A stretch of DNA of 64,000 nt from Riptortus pedestris (taxonomy: Eukaryota; Arthropoda; Insecta; Hemiptera; Alydidae). The notes under the pieces are model-generated. The model was not told the origin of the DNA. It saw only the letters and a list, made by a program, of their open reading frames with translations, and did no database searches. Below, in pieces: positions 41,395-52,754 of this stretch. Every line of letters starts with the position of its first letter. Positions within the stretch are counted from its first letter, which is position 1. The translations under genes and the position numbers were made by a program. The stretch is taken from positions 15,624,501-15,688,500 of the forward strand of contig CM032230.1 of the NCBI GenBank assembly GCA_019009955.1, in the 5' to 3' direction.

Positions 41395-42376
41395 AGCCAT
41401 TTTAGCATATCTCCCTTAATCTCTTCAGCTATTGAGGTTGTACTTATGACAAGATTTTCAAAAATTTCTTCAAATGTCTATCGATCCTACCTAGCAGATG
41501 ATGAAAATGTGGTCTGTTCAAAATTATAAAATTATAATTACATATACTATATATATTTAACCGCTCTCTTGTTCGCAATTTTTATCTTATCGTTACTAAA
41601 CTAGATATATAATCGTTTTATGTAAAAAGAAAGATTAATTTCGTTAACGGCTGAAATTGGACCACGGGGAGGGGGGGGGGGGTTATGAGGGGGGAAATTT
41701 CGAAAATTTAAATATCTCCGTTATTATACGTCGTATGGAAGAATTGTACAGAGGCAGTCTTATATTAAATGCAATCATCTATAAATGTTGTCATATACAC
41801 ATTTTTTCAAAATTGAATATTAGCCGAGATATTTGGATTTTTTAGTTTTCATCTTTGAGTATACCACCAAGTCATATTAGCAGTTACCACTTATATCACG
41901 AACCGCTTAGTTCTAAGCTTAAATACGAAATATTGTTTCCAAGAGACTTTCATTAGGCGTGACATTCCTTGCCTGATGACGCCATCAATTATGATTGTAC
42001 GTTTTTGTTTCGAAAATATTTACTTAATCTAAACCATACTGGATATTTAGCTGTTTCAGACAACACTGAAGGTCACATTTGTTATTGGCTGAAGTCTGAC
42101 CTGGAATAGTGGGGGTTTAGAGGGGAGGAATTCGAAAATTCAAAATATCTCAGTTATTATGAGTCGGTTCATAAAATATTATAGAACCAATCTTGTTGAA
42201 CTATTGATGTTCATTTCCTCGTAACTTAAGTATTATTTCTGCCCATCTGTTTGTGTTTTGCATAGTTTTTACATAGAAATAGAGAATATGTATGCATGTG
42301 TAGAGAAGATCACAAATGTGTTTTACATCACGTGGGAAATCTGTTTAGTTTACGTAGCCCATGCGTGAAGGACTTT
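41395..42376 (+). mobile_element. Family H, long complete copy with two modules
   Basis: The 5' end CATTTTAGCATATCTCCC and block, then module 1 (41590-41960, GGCTGAAATTGGACCACG, a G run, CTCCGTTATTATACGTCG). Module 2 follows (42030-42240, CATACTGGATATTTAGCTGT, GGCTGAAGTCTGACCTGG, CAGTTATTATGAGTCGG) and the 3' end CACGTGGGAAATCTGTTTAG with TGCGTGAAGGAC. The two modules are recognisably homologous. This is the clearest long form. Confidence 0.85.
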
Positions 42377-42931
42377 TCTCAGATGATGTTGTTGGGTATT
42401 TCACTATTCCTCCCGCTTCTTATATGAATCTTTTGTTGTTTCGATAACCTTTTTCCTTAAACACTTCTTTAAATTTGATGTTATAAAAAATAAATTTAAG
42501 TTGTCCAAGTCACAAAGGTTTTCTTAGACACCTTTTGTTTTTACTAATTTAATCTAAATACAAATCTTTGTTAATATAAAAGTGTCCTAAACACTACTTG
42601 TCTCACATTCAAGTTTTCAGCTTCAGGAAATAACGAAAGATAACCGAGATGTCTTCCTTTCCGTCAGATGAAAGTGAAAGATTGATCTAGATGCTGATAG
42701 GTTATGTCAATGAACTAATATCCACAACAATAGTTATGCAGGGGTTTGATAACCGCCTTGATGGGAACGGTTCCCATAGGGATCTGAAGTAATGAACTGT
42801 TCCGGAGATGAACCGTTCACTGATGAGAGGTAACGGGTGCATAGGAACAGCTAATGGGTACATCAACCTGGGCACATAGCGGTACCCGTATCATGCCACG
42901 CCTCATTACACCCAAGCATTCCTTCAGCTTA
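42377..42931. other. Unassigned stretch
   Basis: The section 42740-42910 is richer in G+C and has repeated GGAACGGTTCCC-like motifs. It is not assigned. Confidence 0.3.
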
Positions 42932-43550
42932 TTAGCAGATTTCCCCTCAAGGGAAATCAGCTATTGAGGTCGTACTCATGACGCTATTTTGGAGAAATTT
43001 CCTCAAATTTACATCAATCCTACCCAGGAGAGGACGAAAATGAGGTCCGTTCAAAATTATATATAATGTAATGTATATTTGTCTGTTAACACTCTAGCGG
43101 TCGCTAGACATAACGCTTTATTTAAGCGTTACCAAACTCGATATTTAAATGTTTTATGTAAAAATAAAGATCAACTTCGTTAACGGCTATAGGGAGGGGG
43201 AGGTGGTATATAGGGGATAATTTTGAAAATTATTAATATCTTCTTTATGATGCGTTGGATCGAAAAACTGCATAGAACCAATCTTATTGCAAATGTAATG
43301 CTCTATAAATGCCGTTATGTACGATTTTCCACTGTCTTGATATATTTGCATTTTTTAGTTTTCGGCCATCAGTGAATCCTCTCCCTCCTACTCATGTCAT
43401 ATTATCAAAAGCTATATGTCATGAAGTATAATATTTGAAGCATAAATACCCAATATTATTCTCATTGAGCTTTAAAGTTTCGAAGTAAATGCAAATACGT
43501 GACGCACTCAGGAAATCTACTTAGTTAACGCACCTCCTGCATGACGGATG
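42932..43550 (+). mobile_element. Family H, complete single-module copy
   Basis: ATTAGCAGATTTCCCCTCAA at the start; CTCTAGCGGTCG and module 1; end GGAAATCTACTTAGTTAACG and a damaged hairpin with ATGACGGATG. The microsatellite has shrunk to a few TA units. Confidence 0.85.
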
Positions 43551-43725
43551 TTTTAAATCTTTGTTCAAATGTGTAGTTCTGTACCGTCTTAATGAGTTTA
43601 CGAGTTTAAGTTCGAAAAATGGTTTTGCATCTCTCTTCAGTTCGTCCTTAAGAGAAATCCTTAATCGAAACCTTTCTTCAAATATCCATCGATCCTACCT
43701 AGGTACAAAAATGAAACCCGATCAC

Positions 43726-43729
<4 letters not shown>

Positions 43730-43810
<81 letters not shown>
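43730..43810. repeat. (TA)n core, about 80 bp
   Basis: A pure TA tract at the family H microsatellite position; the second longest in the window. Confidence 0.95.
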
Positions 43811-43813
<3 letters not shown>

Positions 43814-43816
43814 TTT

Positions 43817-43864
43817 CCCAATTAGCCTTAGTTGCAAAACGTGGACGTTAATAAATAAAAATAA
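43817..43864 (+). mobile_element. Extremely truncated SINE, copy S9, with target duplication
   Basis: TATATGCTTT at 43807-43816 and 43865-43874 is a perfect 10-bp duplication. The 48-bp insert is only the last part of the SINE (CCCAATTAGCCTTAGTTGC to TAATAAATAAAAATAA). Severe 5' truncation with a duplication is the signature of target-primed reverse transcription. Confidence 0.85.
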
Positions 43865-43924
43865 TATATGCTTTACAGGTTCACTACGACGATATATAAG
43901 CGTTTCATGTAAATCATCGTTTGT

Positions 43925-44072
43925 ACTGATAAGAATAAACAACCTGATACCAATTGCTGCCATTAAACGACGAAGGGATGTTAATATAATACAAAAAAAA
44001 ATTTTAGTAATATTGATAGTAAGATTGTATCGTTTTATACTACAATCTGGTACCAGGTTGTATCTTATCAGT
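43925..44072. repeat. Imperfect inverted repeat, arms about 25-28 nt
   Basis: ACTGATAAGAATAAACAACC (from 43925) is the imperfect reverse complement of GGTTGTATCTTATCAGT (to 44072). The arms are separated by about 95 nt. It might be an old foldback of the kind at 34225 and 57687, but I found no target duplication. Confidence 0.5.
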
Positions 44073-44177
44073 ATAGACGAAGCCGGTCCAGAGAATGGAT
44101 GTCGCTCTAGGCCATCAGCTGAATTTGGTGTCAGCAGTAAGAATATTTTACTCCTGATGAGGGGTTGAAGTAAAAAA

Positions 44178-44784
44178 GTCCGACACGCAGGGGATGAGTA
44201 AACTAAGCAGATTTCCCACGTGAAGTTATACAATAGAGAAATCTGCATAGTAATAACAGTAGTAGTAACGAATCTTTAAACCAATTCACGAGGGACGAAC
44301 AGTTAGGGAAACGGCCGAACTAGCATTCGGCGGAAAGTCCCGAATGTAGCCGGCTCCTGCAGACCACACACACACAATACAAATGCAAATGTCTCGGTTA
44401 ATAATCAAGCTAGAGAATAAATGTATAGAACTATATCTATAGTGAATTTAATTTTCAATAAGATTGATTCTATACAATTTCTTGATCCGACGCATAATAA
44501 TGGAGATATTTCGAATTTTAAAAAATTCCACCTTCTAAATCCCCCCTCCCACTGGTCCGATTTCAGCCATCAACGAACTTGATCTTTCTTTTTACATAAA
44601 ACGATTAAACTTCAAGTTTCGTACCGATAAAACAAAAATTGCGACCGCTAGAGCGTTAACAGAATTTTGAACGGACCTCATTTTCGTCATCTCCTGGGTA
44701 GGATCGCTGGACATTTGAAGAAATTTTTAGAAAATCGCGTCATGAGTACAACCTCAATAGCTGATTTCCCTTGAAATCTGCTAA
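44178..44784 (-). mobile_element. Family H, complete copy
   Basis: 3' terminus on plus AGTCCGACACGCAGGGGATG and AAGCAGATTTCCCACGTG; module 1 in reverse complement; 5' end CTGATTTCCCTTGAAATCTG. Its TA core is almost gone (near 44661). Confidence 0.85.
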
Positions 44785-44829
44785 AACTCGAAACACCTAG
44801 TTATAGAAAAAGTGTTTGAAGAAGAATGT

Positions 44830-45545
44830 GTTTATAGGGGGGGGGGGGTATTTCAAAAATTAGAAATATCTCCATTATTATATAGAACAAATCTTACTAA
44901 ATATTTCATACCCTATACATGTTATAAGATATATTTTTTTTTTACTATATGTATTATTAACCGAGATATTTGCATTTTTTTAGTTTTCAGCCTTTATTAA
45001 ACCCCCACTCCTACTAATGTATGATTAACAATAAGCTTTCCACGATAAACTACTTTATTCGAACCTTAAATACCAAATATTGTTTTCAATGAGCATTAAC
45101 TGCATGTGATAAGTGATAATAAGTAGTGTGTTTACGTAATCAATTAAAATTTTGCCACCTTGAGTCATAAATGTTAATTTTTTCTATACCATATTTAACT
45201 GTTAACTCAACATTAGAGATCATATTAGTTAGGGCGCGGGAGGAGGGGTAAAAAGAAACGAAAAAAGATAATTCAAAATATCTCCATTATAATGAGTCGG
45301 ATCAAAAATTTGTATTGAGCCAATCTTTATAATCAATCGATGCTCTACAATTGTTGTTCTATGCATTCTCTTCTAACTCAATATTAAGCAAGTTATAAGT
45401 ACTTTTTTCAGCCTCCAGCAAACCCCAACTACAACTCATTGAATTTTTACTTAGAAGTAGAGAATATATAACTGGGGATATATATAGTGTATAACGCCAG
45501 CGCGTAGAAAATCTGCTTATTTTACGCAGCCCCTGCGTTAACAGA
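44830..45545 (+). mobile_element. Family H long form, 5'-truncated, two modules
   Basis: Module 1 from a G run at 44839 to GAGCATTAACTGC, then module 2 (ACCATATTTAACTGTTAACT, CTCCATTATAATGAGTCGGA) and a good 3' end (AAAATCTGCTTATTTTACGC, AGCCCCTGCG). Confidence 0.8.
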
Positions 45546-45946
45546 TTTCTTATCATTAATGCTGAGTATCTGTTTTACTGTACTGGCTTGAGAGCAGCTA
45601 GCCCTGCCTCTCACTGAAGACCTTACTGTTCTCCTGGTCTGCATAACCTGAACTAATGAAGGCGCTCAAACACCATTGGCATTTCAATATATTAGGTTAG
45701 GTTAACTGTTTTTTGAGCGAGAAATTACTGGATTATTACGCCCAAATTAAGGTTTGTGTCCATGTGTGTGTTCATGTACGCGTTTGTCTGTTTTTACTTG
45801 AAAATGTAGTGCTCCAACAATATATATAATTTAAAATTACTTCTTCCACGGTACAGGTTATATTATATCCTAGTTAATTGAGGATAATATTTATTAATTA
45901 TGTAAATGTTTTAGGAAGAAAACTATTATAATTATTCCTTCTACTT

Positions 45947-45954
<8 letters not shown>
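45546..45954. other. Unassigned stretch
   Basis: No feature recognised. Confidence 0.3.
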
Positions 45955-45996
<42 letters not shown>

Positions 45997-45998
45997 CA
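45955..45998. repeat. Compound (AC)n(AT)n microsatellite
   Basis: An AC tract passes directly into an AT tract beside the 3' end of the LINE remnant at 46010-46625. Confidence 0.9.
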
Positions 45999-46009
45999 TA
46001 TTATTTGTT

Positions 46010-46134
46010 TCCTTTCTATAGTAACCCTATAAGAACGCCGTTTATATGATTCTTGTCCCATACAAGTTAGCATATCACATGCATTTGTAGTGTGTTACAA
46101 TTAATTTATGCATAAATTATTTTAAAAGTATGAC

Positions 46135-46194
<60 letters not shown>

Positions 46195-46624
46195 AACTAA
46201 CAATAGCAACGTTAAATTAAAGTAAAAACATATAAAGAGAAGATTATTAGTCTTAAATAGAAAAAGAGAAAAGAAATAATGAATATCCATAAATATTTTA
46301 AGCATTGTAGTTGTATCAGTAGTAATAATAATTATAAGTATTTAACCGATTAATTGTATTAAAAGCATGTTCTGCGAATATTTTAAAAACATTATTATAT
46401 ATTGAAAATAACTTTTCTTCTTCTATTGGAAATTTGTCTTTTTTTTGTTGTATGTCTTGTTTTTTGTCATCCGTTAGTCAGTAGTCTGCAATCGTATATT
46501 AAGTGTTGACTTGTTTGTGGAGTTGAGAAATCACATGCACAAGTATTGTTGTCTTTTATGTTAAATCGTTGATAGTAAGAATTTAGTGTACCATGTCCTG
46601 TTACTAATTGTGTAATGTAAAAGT

Positions 46625-46625
<1 letters not shown>
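46010..46625 (-). pseudogene. LINE 3' end with 3' UTR
   Basis: On minus the coding end reads GHGTLNSYYQRF, then CACDFSTPQTSQHLIYDC and RLLTNG before a stop near 46463. This is the conserved GHG-x-F-x2-Y and Cys-His C-terminus of Jockey-group LINEs. The UTR continues to GTAACCCTATAAGAACGCCG on plus at 46020-46040, linking the UTR-only copies at 3270 and 38213 to this LINE. A TA tract at 46138-46190 sits inside the UTR. Confidence 0.75.
46138..46190. repeat. (TA)n microsatellite in a LINE UTR
   Basis: A pure TA tract. Confidence 0.95.

Positions 46626-46628
<3 letters not shown>

Positions 46629-46667
<39 letters not shown>
46629..46667. repeat. (TA)n microsatellite
   Basis: A pure TA tract adjoining the LINE end. 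Confidence 0.95.
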
Positions 46668-46670
<3 letters not shown>

Positions 46671-46730
46671 CACACACACTTATTTAGTTATTGACGTCTA
46701 CATATTGTTTATAATTAAATGAAATTGTTT

Positions 46731-46871
46731 ATTAACGTTCACTTTTTGCAACAACGGCTAATTGGGGGGGGGGGGGGTTACACCCTTTTCTAGCCCGGAC
46801 TAGTAGGACTAAGGATTATATTTCATTAATTCCATATTAAATAAATTCCTAAGGTTTGCCATGTGAAAAAA

Positions 46872-46875
<4 letters not shown>
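46731..46875 (-). mobile_element. SINE copy S10
   Basis: TTATTAACGTTCACTTTTTG, a G run replacing part of the body, CCTTTTCTAGCCCGGAC and GTTTGCCATGTG. The head is truncated and followed by a TA tract (46876-46925). Confidence 0.75.

Positions 46876-46925
<50 letters not shown>
46876..46925. repeat. (TA)n microsatellite
   Basis: A pure TA tract directly after the truncated SINE head. Confidence 0.95.
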
Positions 46926-46929
<4 letters not shown>

Positions 46930-47994
46930 CGTTTTTTAATCTATATTTTATTTTTTAACTTTTCTTTTTCTTTTATTTCTACTTTGCATTTTAACAGATA
47001 TCCGGTAAATTTTCATACTCATAACGCGGTTGTTGAAAAAAAAAATCGCACATGTCCTACCAATTATTATTTTTTCCTATGTATTATCATATAATTCTTT
47101 CAAGATTATTATAAACATTCGAAATTATATCTCAAACCTATTTCAGAGGAAACATTCAATGAAATGTGACATATAGATGGAGATCTACTTTCTTCTTTTG
47201 TCTTTTTTTTTTTTTTTAATGGCTAACAGGCAATCTAAATTAAATCAGAATGATTCAGAATTGTTGAAAACAGGGGATTATGAAAACAATACACTTTTAA
47301 AAGTTTTTTTTCTGAATAGTAAATACTAATATTTATACTCATGTCAAGGTATACTAAACTATAGAACTCGACTATATCTTATTCCCAATGAAGTACTATA
47401 ATACCAACTGCGTTTCGAGATTAAATTGAAACATAAGACGTTCGTAATACAAACATTTTCTTTAAAAATTTCTGTTGGAATTATTCGGGGGAAAAAACAC
47501 CTCTCAAAATTGTGGGAATTTTTACCAAATGAAACTGATCCATTTCCTGTATCGGAATCACCTGTTTAACCAGGAAGAACATATCTATTCAACGAAGGGG
47601 GAAAATGAATTAAACTTCCTAGGCTAAACAGAAACATACCCATTATACATGGCATATCGAAACTTGCATTACATTACATATATACTTACAACTGATCTTG
47701 ATCCTATGTAATTACGACTTAGGAAAAACCAGATGAATATATATTTCCTGTAAACTTGTAAGACTATTACGGCTGGCACAACACTGCGCTGGTTCCCTTT
47801 TTCCTTATCTAGATATCCTTGAAGACTTATATCTCTTTCTTCTAGCTCTTCCTCAACTCACTTCATGTTTCTTCTAGGAACACTTATTTATCCACAATTA
47901 ACAAGATGTTAGATTAAAGAGAAAAACTACTCATTAAAGGAAATTTCTCACTTTCTAGGCTGCCGAGTATGACATGTCTGATAATTGAGCGATG
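46926..47994. other. Unassigned AT-rich stretch
   Basis: Homopolymer runs only; no gene or known family. Confidence 0.3.
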
Positions 47995-48700
47995 AGTAGT
48001 GATTAGCAAACTTTATTGAATTTGAGGAAGGGAATTTTGAAAATTCGAAATATCTACGTTACTATTATCTCAGATCGAAAACGTATACAGAACCAATTTT
48101 ATTGCAAATTGAATGGTCAGTAATATTGCTCTATACATATTTTCGACATCTTGAATATTAACCAAGATATTTGGATTTTATAGCATTCCGCTTTCAATAA
48201 ACCCCCACTCATGTCATATCCACATAATAAGCTTTTATATTATGAAACATTTCATTACAAGGTCAAATACCATATATTGTTTTCATTGAACTTTAACTTT
48301 TTAAGATTTATGCAAATACATTTGTTCATCCCCTCCCCTTCTTTTGTTCGTGGATTACTAAAATGATGGAGAAAAATAAAAATTATTTTTATTTAATATA
48401 AACTCTAAACCAGGTTTTACTAGATGTTGTAAATAGTTTTCAATAAAATTAATATGTTATATTCAGATATATTTCAGTAATTGTTTTTCTTCCCGGTGCA
48501 GAATCTATCTGTTCCGCTCTCACAGGTTGGCTGACCTGTTTGTTTACAATTCAGAAACTTTCCGTTGGGAGGATATTCAAATTGTCAGAAAGATTACTGT
48601 TTTTAGTTATTCACATAATATTCACGGTGGTATTAGGTGTTTGTTACTGGCATGTAGATTTATCTATAGTAAACATTCACGAGGGAAATGTACTTCTGAG
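47995..48700 (+). mobile_element. Family H copy, first module with subfamily E 3' interior
   Basis: Module 1 from TTGAATTTGAGGAAGGGAAT to ATGCAAATACATTTG, then the subfamily E interior (AAAATTAATATGTTATATTC) shared with 31140-31505, ending at CACGAGGGAAATGTAC. The hairpin is missing. Confidence 0.7.
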
Positions 48701-49606
48701 TTTGGGTGCTGGCCTTCCCTAAGCTAGTCCTTAATTCCTTTAGTTTTTTCCCCTTGTAAATATATACCTCAAAATTTATTAAATTACAATCCTAAATACA
48801 AAGTAATAAACTCTTTGAAAAATTCGCAATGACTAAATCCTGGAACATTTTAGCAGTCTTGCCGTTTGGAGGTCAGCAAGCACTGCTTTCGACATTTTCT
48901 AAAGCCACCGCATGTAAAGACAATAATCTTTAAAGAGTTTTAGGGGTTAGTATTTAGAGATGTGTTACAAGGTTCCGGGGCTGACGGTAAAACCACAAAT
49001 GTCCTTCCGACCCACCACTTAGGTTTCAAATTCATCATTACCTTCTCCGATCTCTGTCATTATCATATAAATTACTTAAATATATGTATTACAGTATTTC
49101 GATAACAAGGACAACAAAAAGTTCCAATCAGATAAATGTAATGTCAATTAATTCGTATAAGAAACGTTGAATTCATCTTAATTTTTTTTTTCACAGTGAC
49201 ACGTTTTCTTCTAAGTGGAAATTAAAACAATTCAAAAATTAGGTGGACACCTATTGACAAAAGTTTGTAAAATTCCAAAAGAAATTAAATTCCTAAATCA
49301 CAAACTCATAGTTTTTTCACAAAAAAGCATTTAACTATTGAAATAAATATAACAATTAAGAAAATTAGTTGATAAGAGATCATTAGCCCAATATTCATGA
49401 ATAATGATATAAATAAAAATCTAATAAATAAATAATCATGTTAGATTGGTTTGATAAATATTTTGTGAAAGACTACTTCCTGTTATTGAATAGCACAAAA
49501 ACATTATTAGAAATGATTCTAATAAAGACGATTGAATGGTATGAATAGTTTTTGGGATAACTAAGAAATGAAGATCATATGACTATTTCATAAATTTTAA
49601 ATGTTA
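48701..49606. other. Unassigned AT-rich stretch
   Basis: No feature recognised. Confidence 0.3.
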
Positions 49607-49844
49607 TTATTTTGTAACGTCTACTTTGTGCTACTAAGGCAAATTGGGGGATGTTACCCTTTTCTAGCAAGGGTGGGACTGAGGATTATACTCGATGATT
49701 TTGTAACTATGTATTTGCGTATTTTACCATACGACTATTTACCATATTTTATTTAATGACTATCCTATTTCCCAGGTTAGAATCGAACTCACGACTCAAG
49801 GTTTACCAAGTGAGATAAAAATTCACAAGGCTAATCCGAGCCCC
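49607..49844 (-). mobile_element. SINE copy S11
   Basis: AACGTCTACTTTGTGCTACT, CTTTTCTAGCAAGGGTGGGA, a short internal duplication around TTTACCATACGAC, GAATCGAACTCACGACTC and the head to GAGCCCC. Confidence 0.8.
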
Positions 49845-50109
49845 GTGTTTATTGATTTAAATTGAAGTAATACATATTTTTGATAACCCCTAGATAAAAG
49901 ATAAATGCGTATATCTAAAGATTATAGTATTGAGTAACAAAGCTAACAGGTTGACATAAACTCTACAGACCACTAGGAAGTATTAGCCAAATGCAGTAAG
50001 GTACTACCAGAGCCGTGGCAGCAATCTTGAGATAACACACATGAAAATAAACTAAGAGAAATAAAACAAACAATTCAGGAATGACCATCAAGTAACAGGA
50101 GCATAAGTA

Positions 50110-50265
50110 TTGTGCAGACTGGACTGCGCATTGGCCATACCTAACTGACTCACGGACACACCGACGTGTAGACATTGCAACGAAACTTTGACTGTACTTC
50201 ACATACTGACTGGCTGTCGACGAAGAGACAATTTAGACATTCCACAGTAATTACATAGACACGAT
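50110..50265 (+). pseudogene. LINE C-terminus remnant with frameshift and stop
   Basis: One frame reads TGLRIGHT, stop, LTHGH. After a shift, the next frame reads TPTCRHC-NETL-TVLHILTGC (17-residue knuckle CRHCNETLTVLHILTGC) and RRRDNLDIPQ. Joined, this is the usual RIGH-T-x-LTHGH then Cys-His C-terminus of Jockey/I-like LINEs. It is decayed at two places and the rest is missing. Confidence 0.7.
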
Positions 50266-50284
50266 CATTACCTATCTAAAAAAC

Positions 50285-50370
50285 ATTAAGTGAAATCAGC
50301 TATTGAGGTCATACTCATCCTCATTCCCCATCTATCCTGGAGATGACGAAAATGAAATCCGGTCAAAATG

Positions 50371-50415
<45 letters not shown>

Positions 50416-50813
50416 TGTGTGTGTGTTAACGCTCTAGCAGTCGCGTGTGTGATCGTTACCAAACTCCATACTTAAACGTTTTATGTAAAAAGACAGATCA
50501 AGTTCGTTAATGGCTGAAATCGGAGCAGTGGGAGGGGGGATTTTTGAAAATTCGAAATACCTCCGTTACCATACGTCTTATTGCAAATTAAATTTACTAT
50601 AAATATTGTTTTATACATTTATTCTCTATCTTGAATATTAACCAAGATATTTGCATTTTTATTAAATGTGGGCAGATAGCGCACGAGCGAATTTCCCGCC
50701 AAAAGCTAGTTCGGCCGTTTTCGTAACTTTTCGGCTCTTGTATGCAGATTTCTCTATTTTATAACTTCACGTGGGAAATCCGCTTAGTTTACTCAGCCCC
50801 TGCGTGAAGGACT
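50285..50813 (+). mobile_element. Family H, nearly complete copy with TA core
   Basis: GTGAAATCAGCTATTGAGGT, then the 5' block, a TA core at 50372-50411, module 1, the CTTCACGTGGGAAATCCGCT inverted repeat and CAGCCCCTGCGTGAAGGAC. Confidence 0.85.
50372..50411. repeat. (TA)n core of a family H copy
   Basis: A pure TA tract followed by a few TG units. Confidence 0.95.
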
Positions 50814-51109
50814 ATTTATTTTTTTTATCTTATTTTTTTCATATATTTTCATACACAATGTCTTTTCCTACATATAGATTGGTATGCGAATGAAATGGAA
50901 TCACCGTATTGTACATTTCTTTTCTCTTTTTTTCGTTATTTTTTTTTTGCTGTTTGGGCTCACCTGAATAATGAGTGAATCGCCAGTATTGTGGAACTAA
51001 TTTCACTAAATAAATAAACATTATAGCTATTTGATGTCTTGGGAATAAGGAAGTTGGTATATAAATATATAATATAATTTTGATCTTTTTAAATCTTTTT
51101 TTCTTGGTG

Positions 51110-51350
51110 TATGTATATATATATATAAAATATTTCTCTGTCAACACTCCAGTGGCCAAATTTTACTTTTGTCGTTACAAAACTATGCATAATGTTTTAA
51201 AAGGGGATGTGAAACCTCATATATCTTTATTATTATCCATTTAATCGGAAAATGTTATTTAAGCAATTTCGTAGGTTGGGTAATGTTCTACAATTTTTGA
51301 TGTGTGCATGTTTCTCTAGCTCAAAAACATTAGGAGCGTTATTTGTCTTT
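51110..51350 (+). mobile_element. Family H module 1, strongly diverged
   Basis: Starts at a short TA tract; CTGTCAACACTCCAGTGGCC and TTAATCGGAAAATG are recognisable. Confidence 0.5.
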
Positions 51351-52754
51351 TACTGCTCCTGGGTTACAATTCTGTTTCTGATAATAATAATAAAATAGTA
51401 AAAGACTAAAAGAAACAATCGAAATTGGCTAATAATAGGAGTATTGAGGCTACAACAACACCGAGTTTGTTGACCTCACGAATGAGACGTGAAATTGCAA
51501 ATTATTCGAGAGTGTTCAAATGTCAAGTTGAGAAAGAGAGCGAAACAGATCAAGTAGTCCTATCTTTCCGATTTGAATTAGTGTTCTAAATGCCAACTAT
51601 TTTAAATATTCCATTTCTCATCAAAAGGAAACACGCAGATACTACTTGTGGTCAACTGTAATCCCCAAAGACTCTCAAGATTTCATTCGTGCCCTTTTAC
51701 AATCCCCGTCTAACGAAACAGCTTTTGAAATTAGGAAACTTTATTGTTACTTAAATGTTATAAAAGAGTTTCCACTTTTCCATAACCATTTCCTAATTCC
51801 ATTAGCGAGAGGAAGGAGTCATCGTTTTTAATTAACGCTGTTCCAGCAATTAGGACAATTAGACAGCCTTTAGTTTGCCCACAAAGGTCATGAAGCAACT
51901 AGTGAAAGCTGACCGGATAATCAGATTTAACACTCGAATTAGCCGTGTAATGTGGTCGTAGCAACACAACATTACTCACCATAAACACAGAAATAATGTC
52001 AAAAATGAAAAGAAAGTGCTAGAAATACAAGAAGAAAGTATTTTATTCAAAGAAAAATGAAGGCTCCCTATTGGGTTGCTGAAACCCTTCAAAGTTAATA
52101 AACGTTGCCGATAATTCTTTAAAATAATTCTACATTATGCGTTGTATAATAGTCTAAATCTCATAAAAATAAAAATAAAATGTAGAACATGATTTTTATG
52201 AAAGGCAAATGGCACTTCCGTTCCTGTGAATCCTAATTATTTACAGATTACAGTATTTTACATTTAACTTTTTTGTTTTAAATCAATATTAGTCAAAATG
52301 TATCACTATTAGTATAGCCACCTTGGTAAAAAAAACAACAACTTTGTCTTATTATGTAAATGAACTGAATTAATTATTTAATAAGAGATTAATTTAATTG
52401 ACAAATTAGTCAGTAAGTAATTTATTTAATTATTGAAATAAATACGAGGTTTTGAAGAAAAAACACTTTTAATTTTGTTGCTAATAGCACTGCCAAACTT
52501 TTGAGCTGTTTCTATGAAAAGCGTACCTGGGAGCGTTTACGTTTACAAATTCCTCATGATGTATGTTGTCTTTGAATCGATACCGAGAACATAGAAATAA
52601 AATTAAAAAGTGAAGATATAAGTCACTAGGACCAGATGTCTGTATGTCCTGAGGAATGGCAGTTCTATTCAACAAATATTTGAGGAAAACTTCCGATACA
52701 TAATAAATCTTGCTTTGTCAGTTCTACTTATCTACTTTTGAAATTTCCACAACA
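51351..52754. other. Unassigned AT-rich stretch
   Basis: No feature recognised. Confidence 0.3.

Larger units (their letters stand above)
43648..43916 (+). mobile_element. Family H fragment with a long TA core, split by a tiny SINE
   Basis: The 5' block (TCCATCGATCCTACCTAGG) leads into a TA tract of about 80 bp (43730-43810). After the 48-bp SINE tail the copy resumes with ACGACGATATATAAGCGTTT. Confidence 0.7.

Noticed and set aside
43661..44248. 195-codon minus-strand frame
   Set aside because: It spans a TA tract, a SINE stub and the inverted repeat at 43925, a composite that cannot be a gene.
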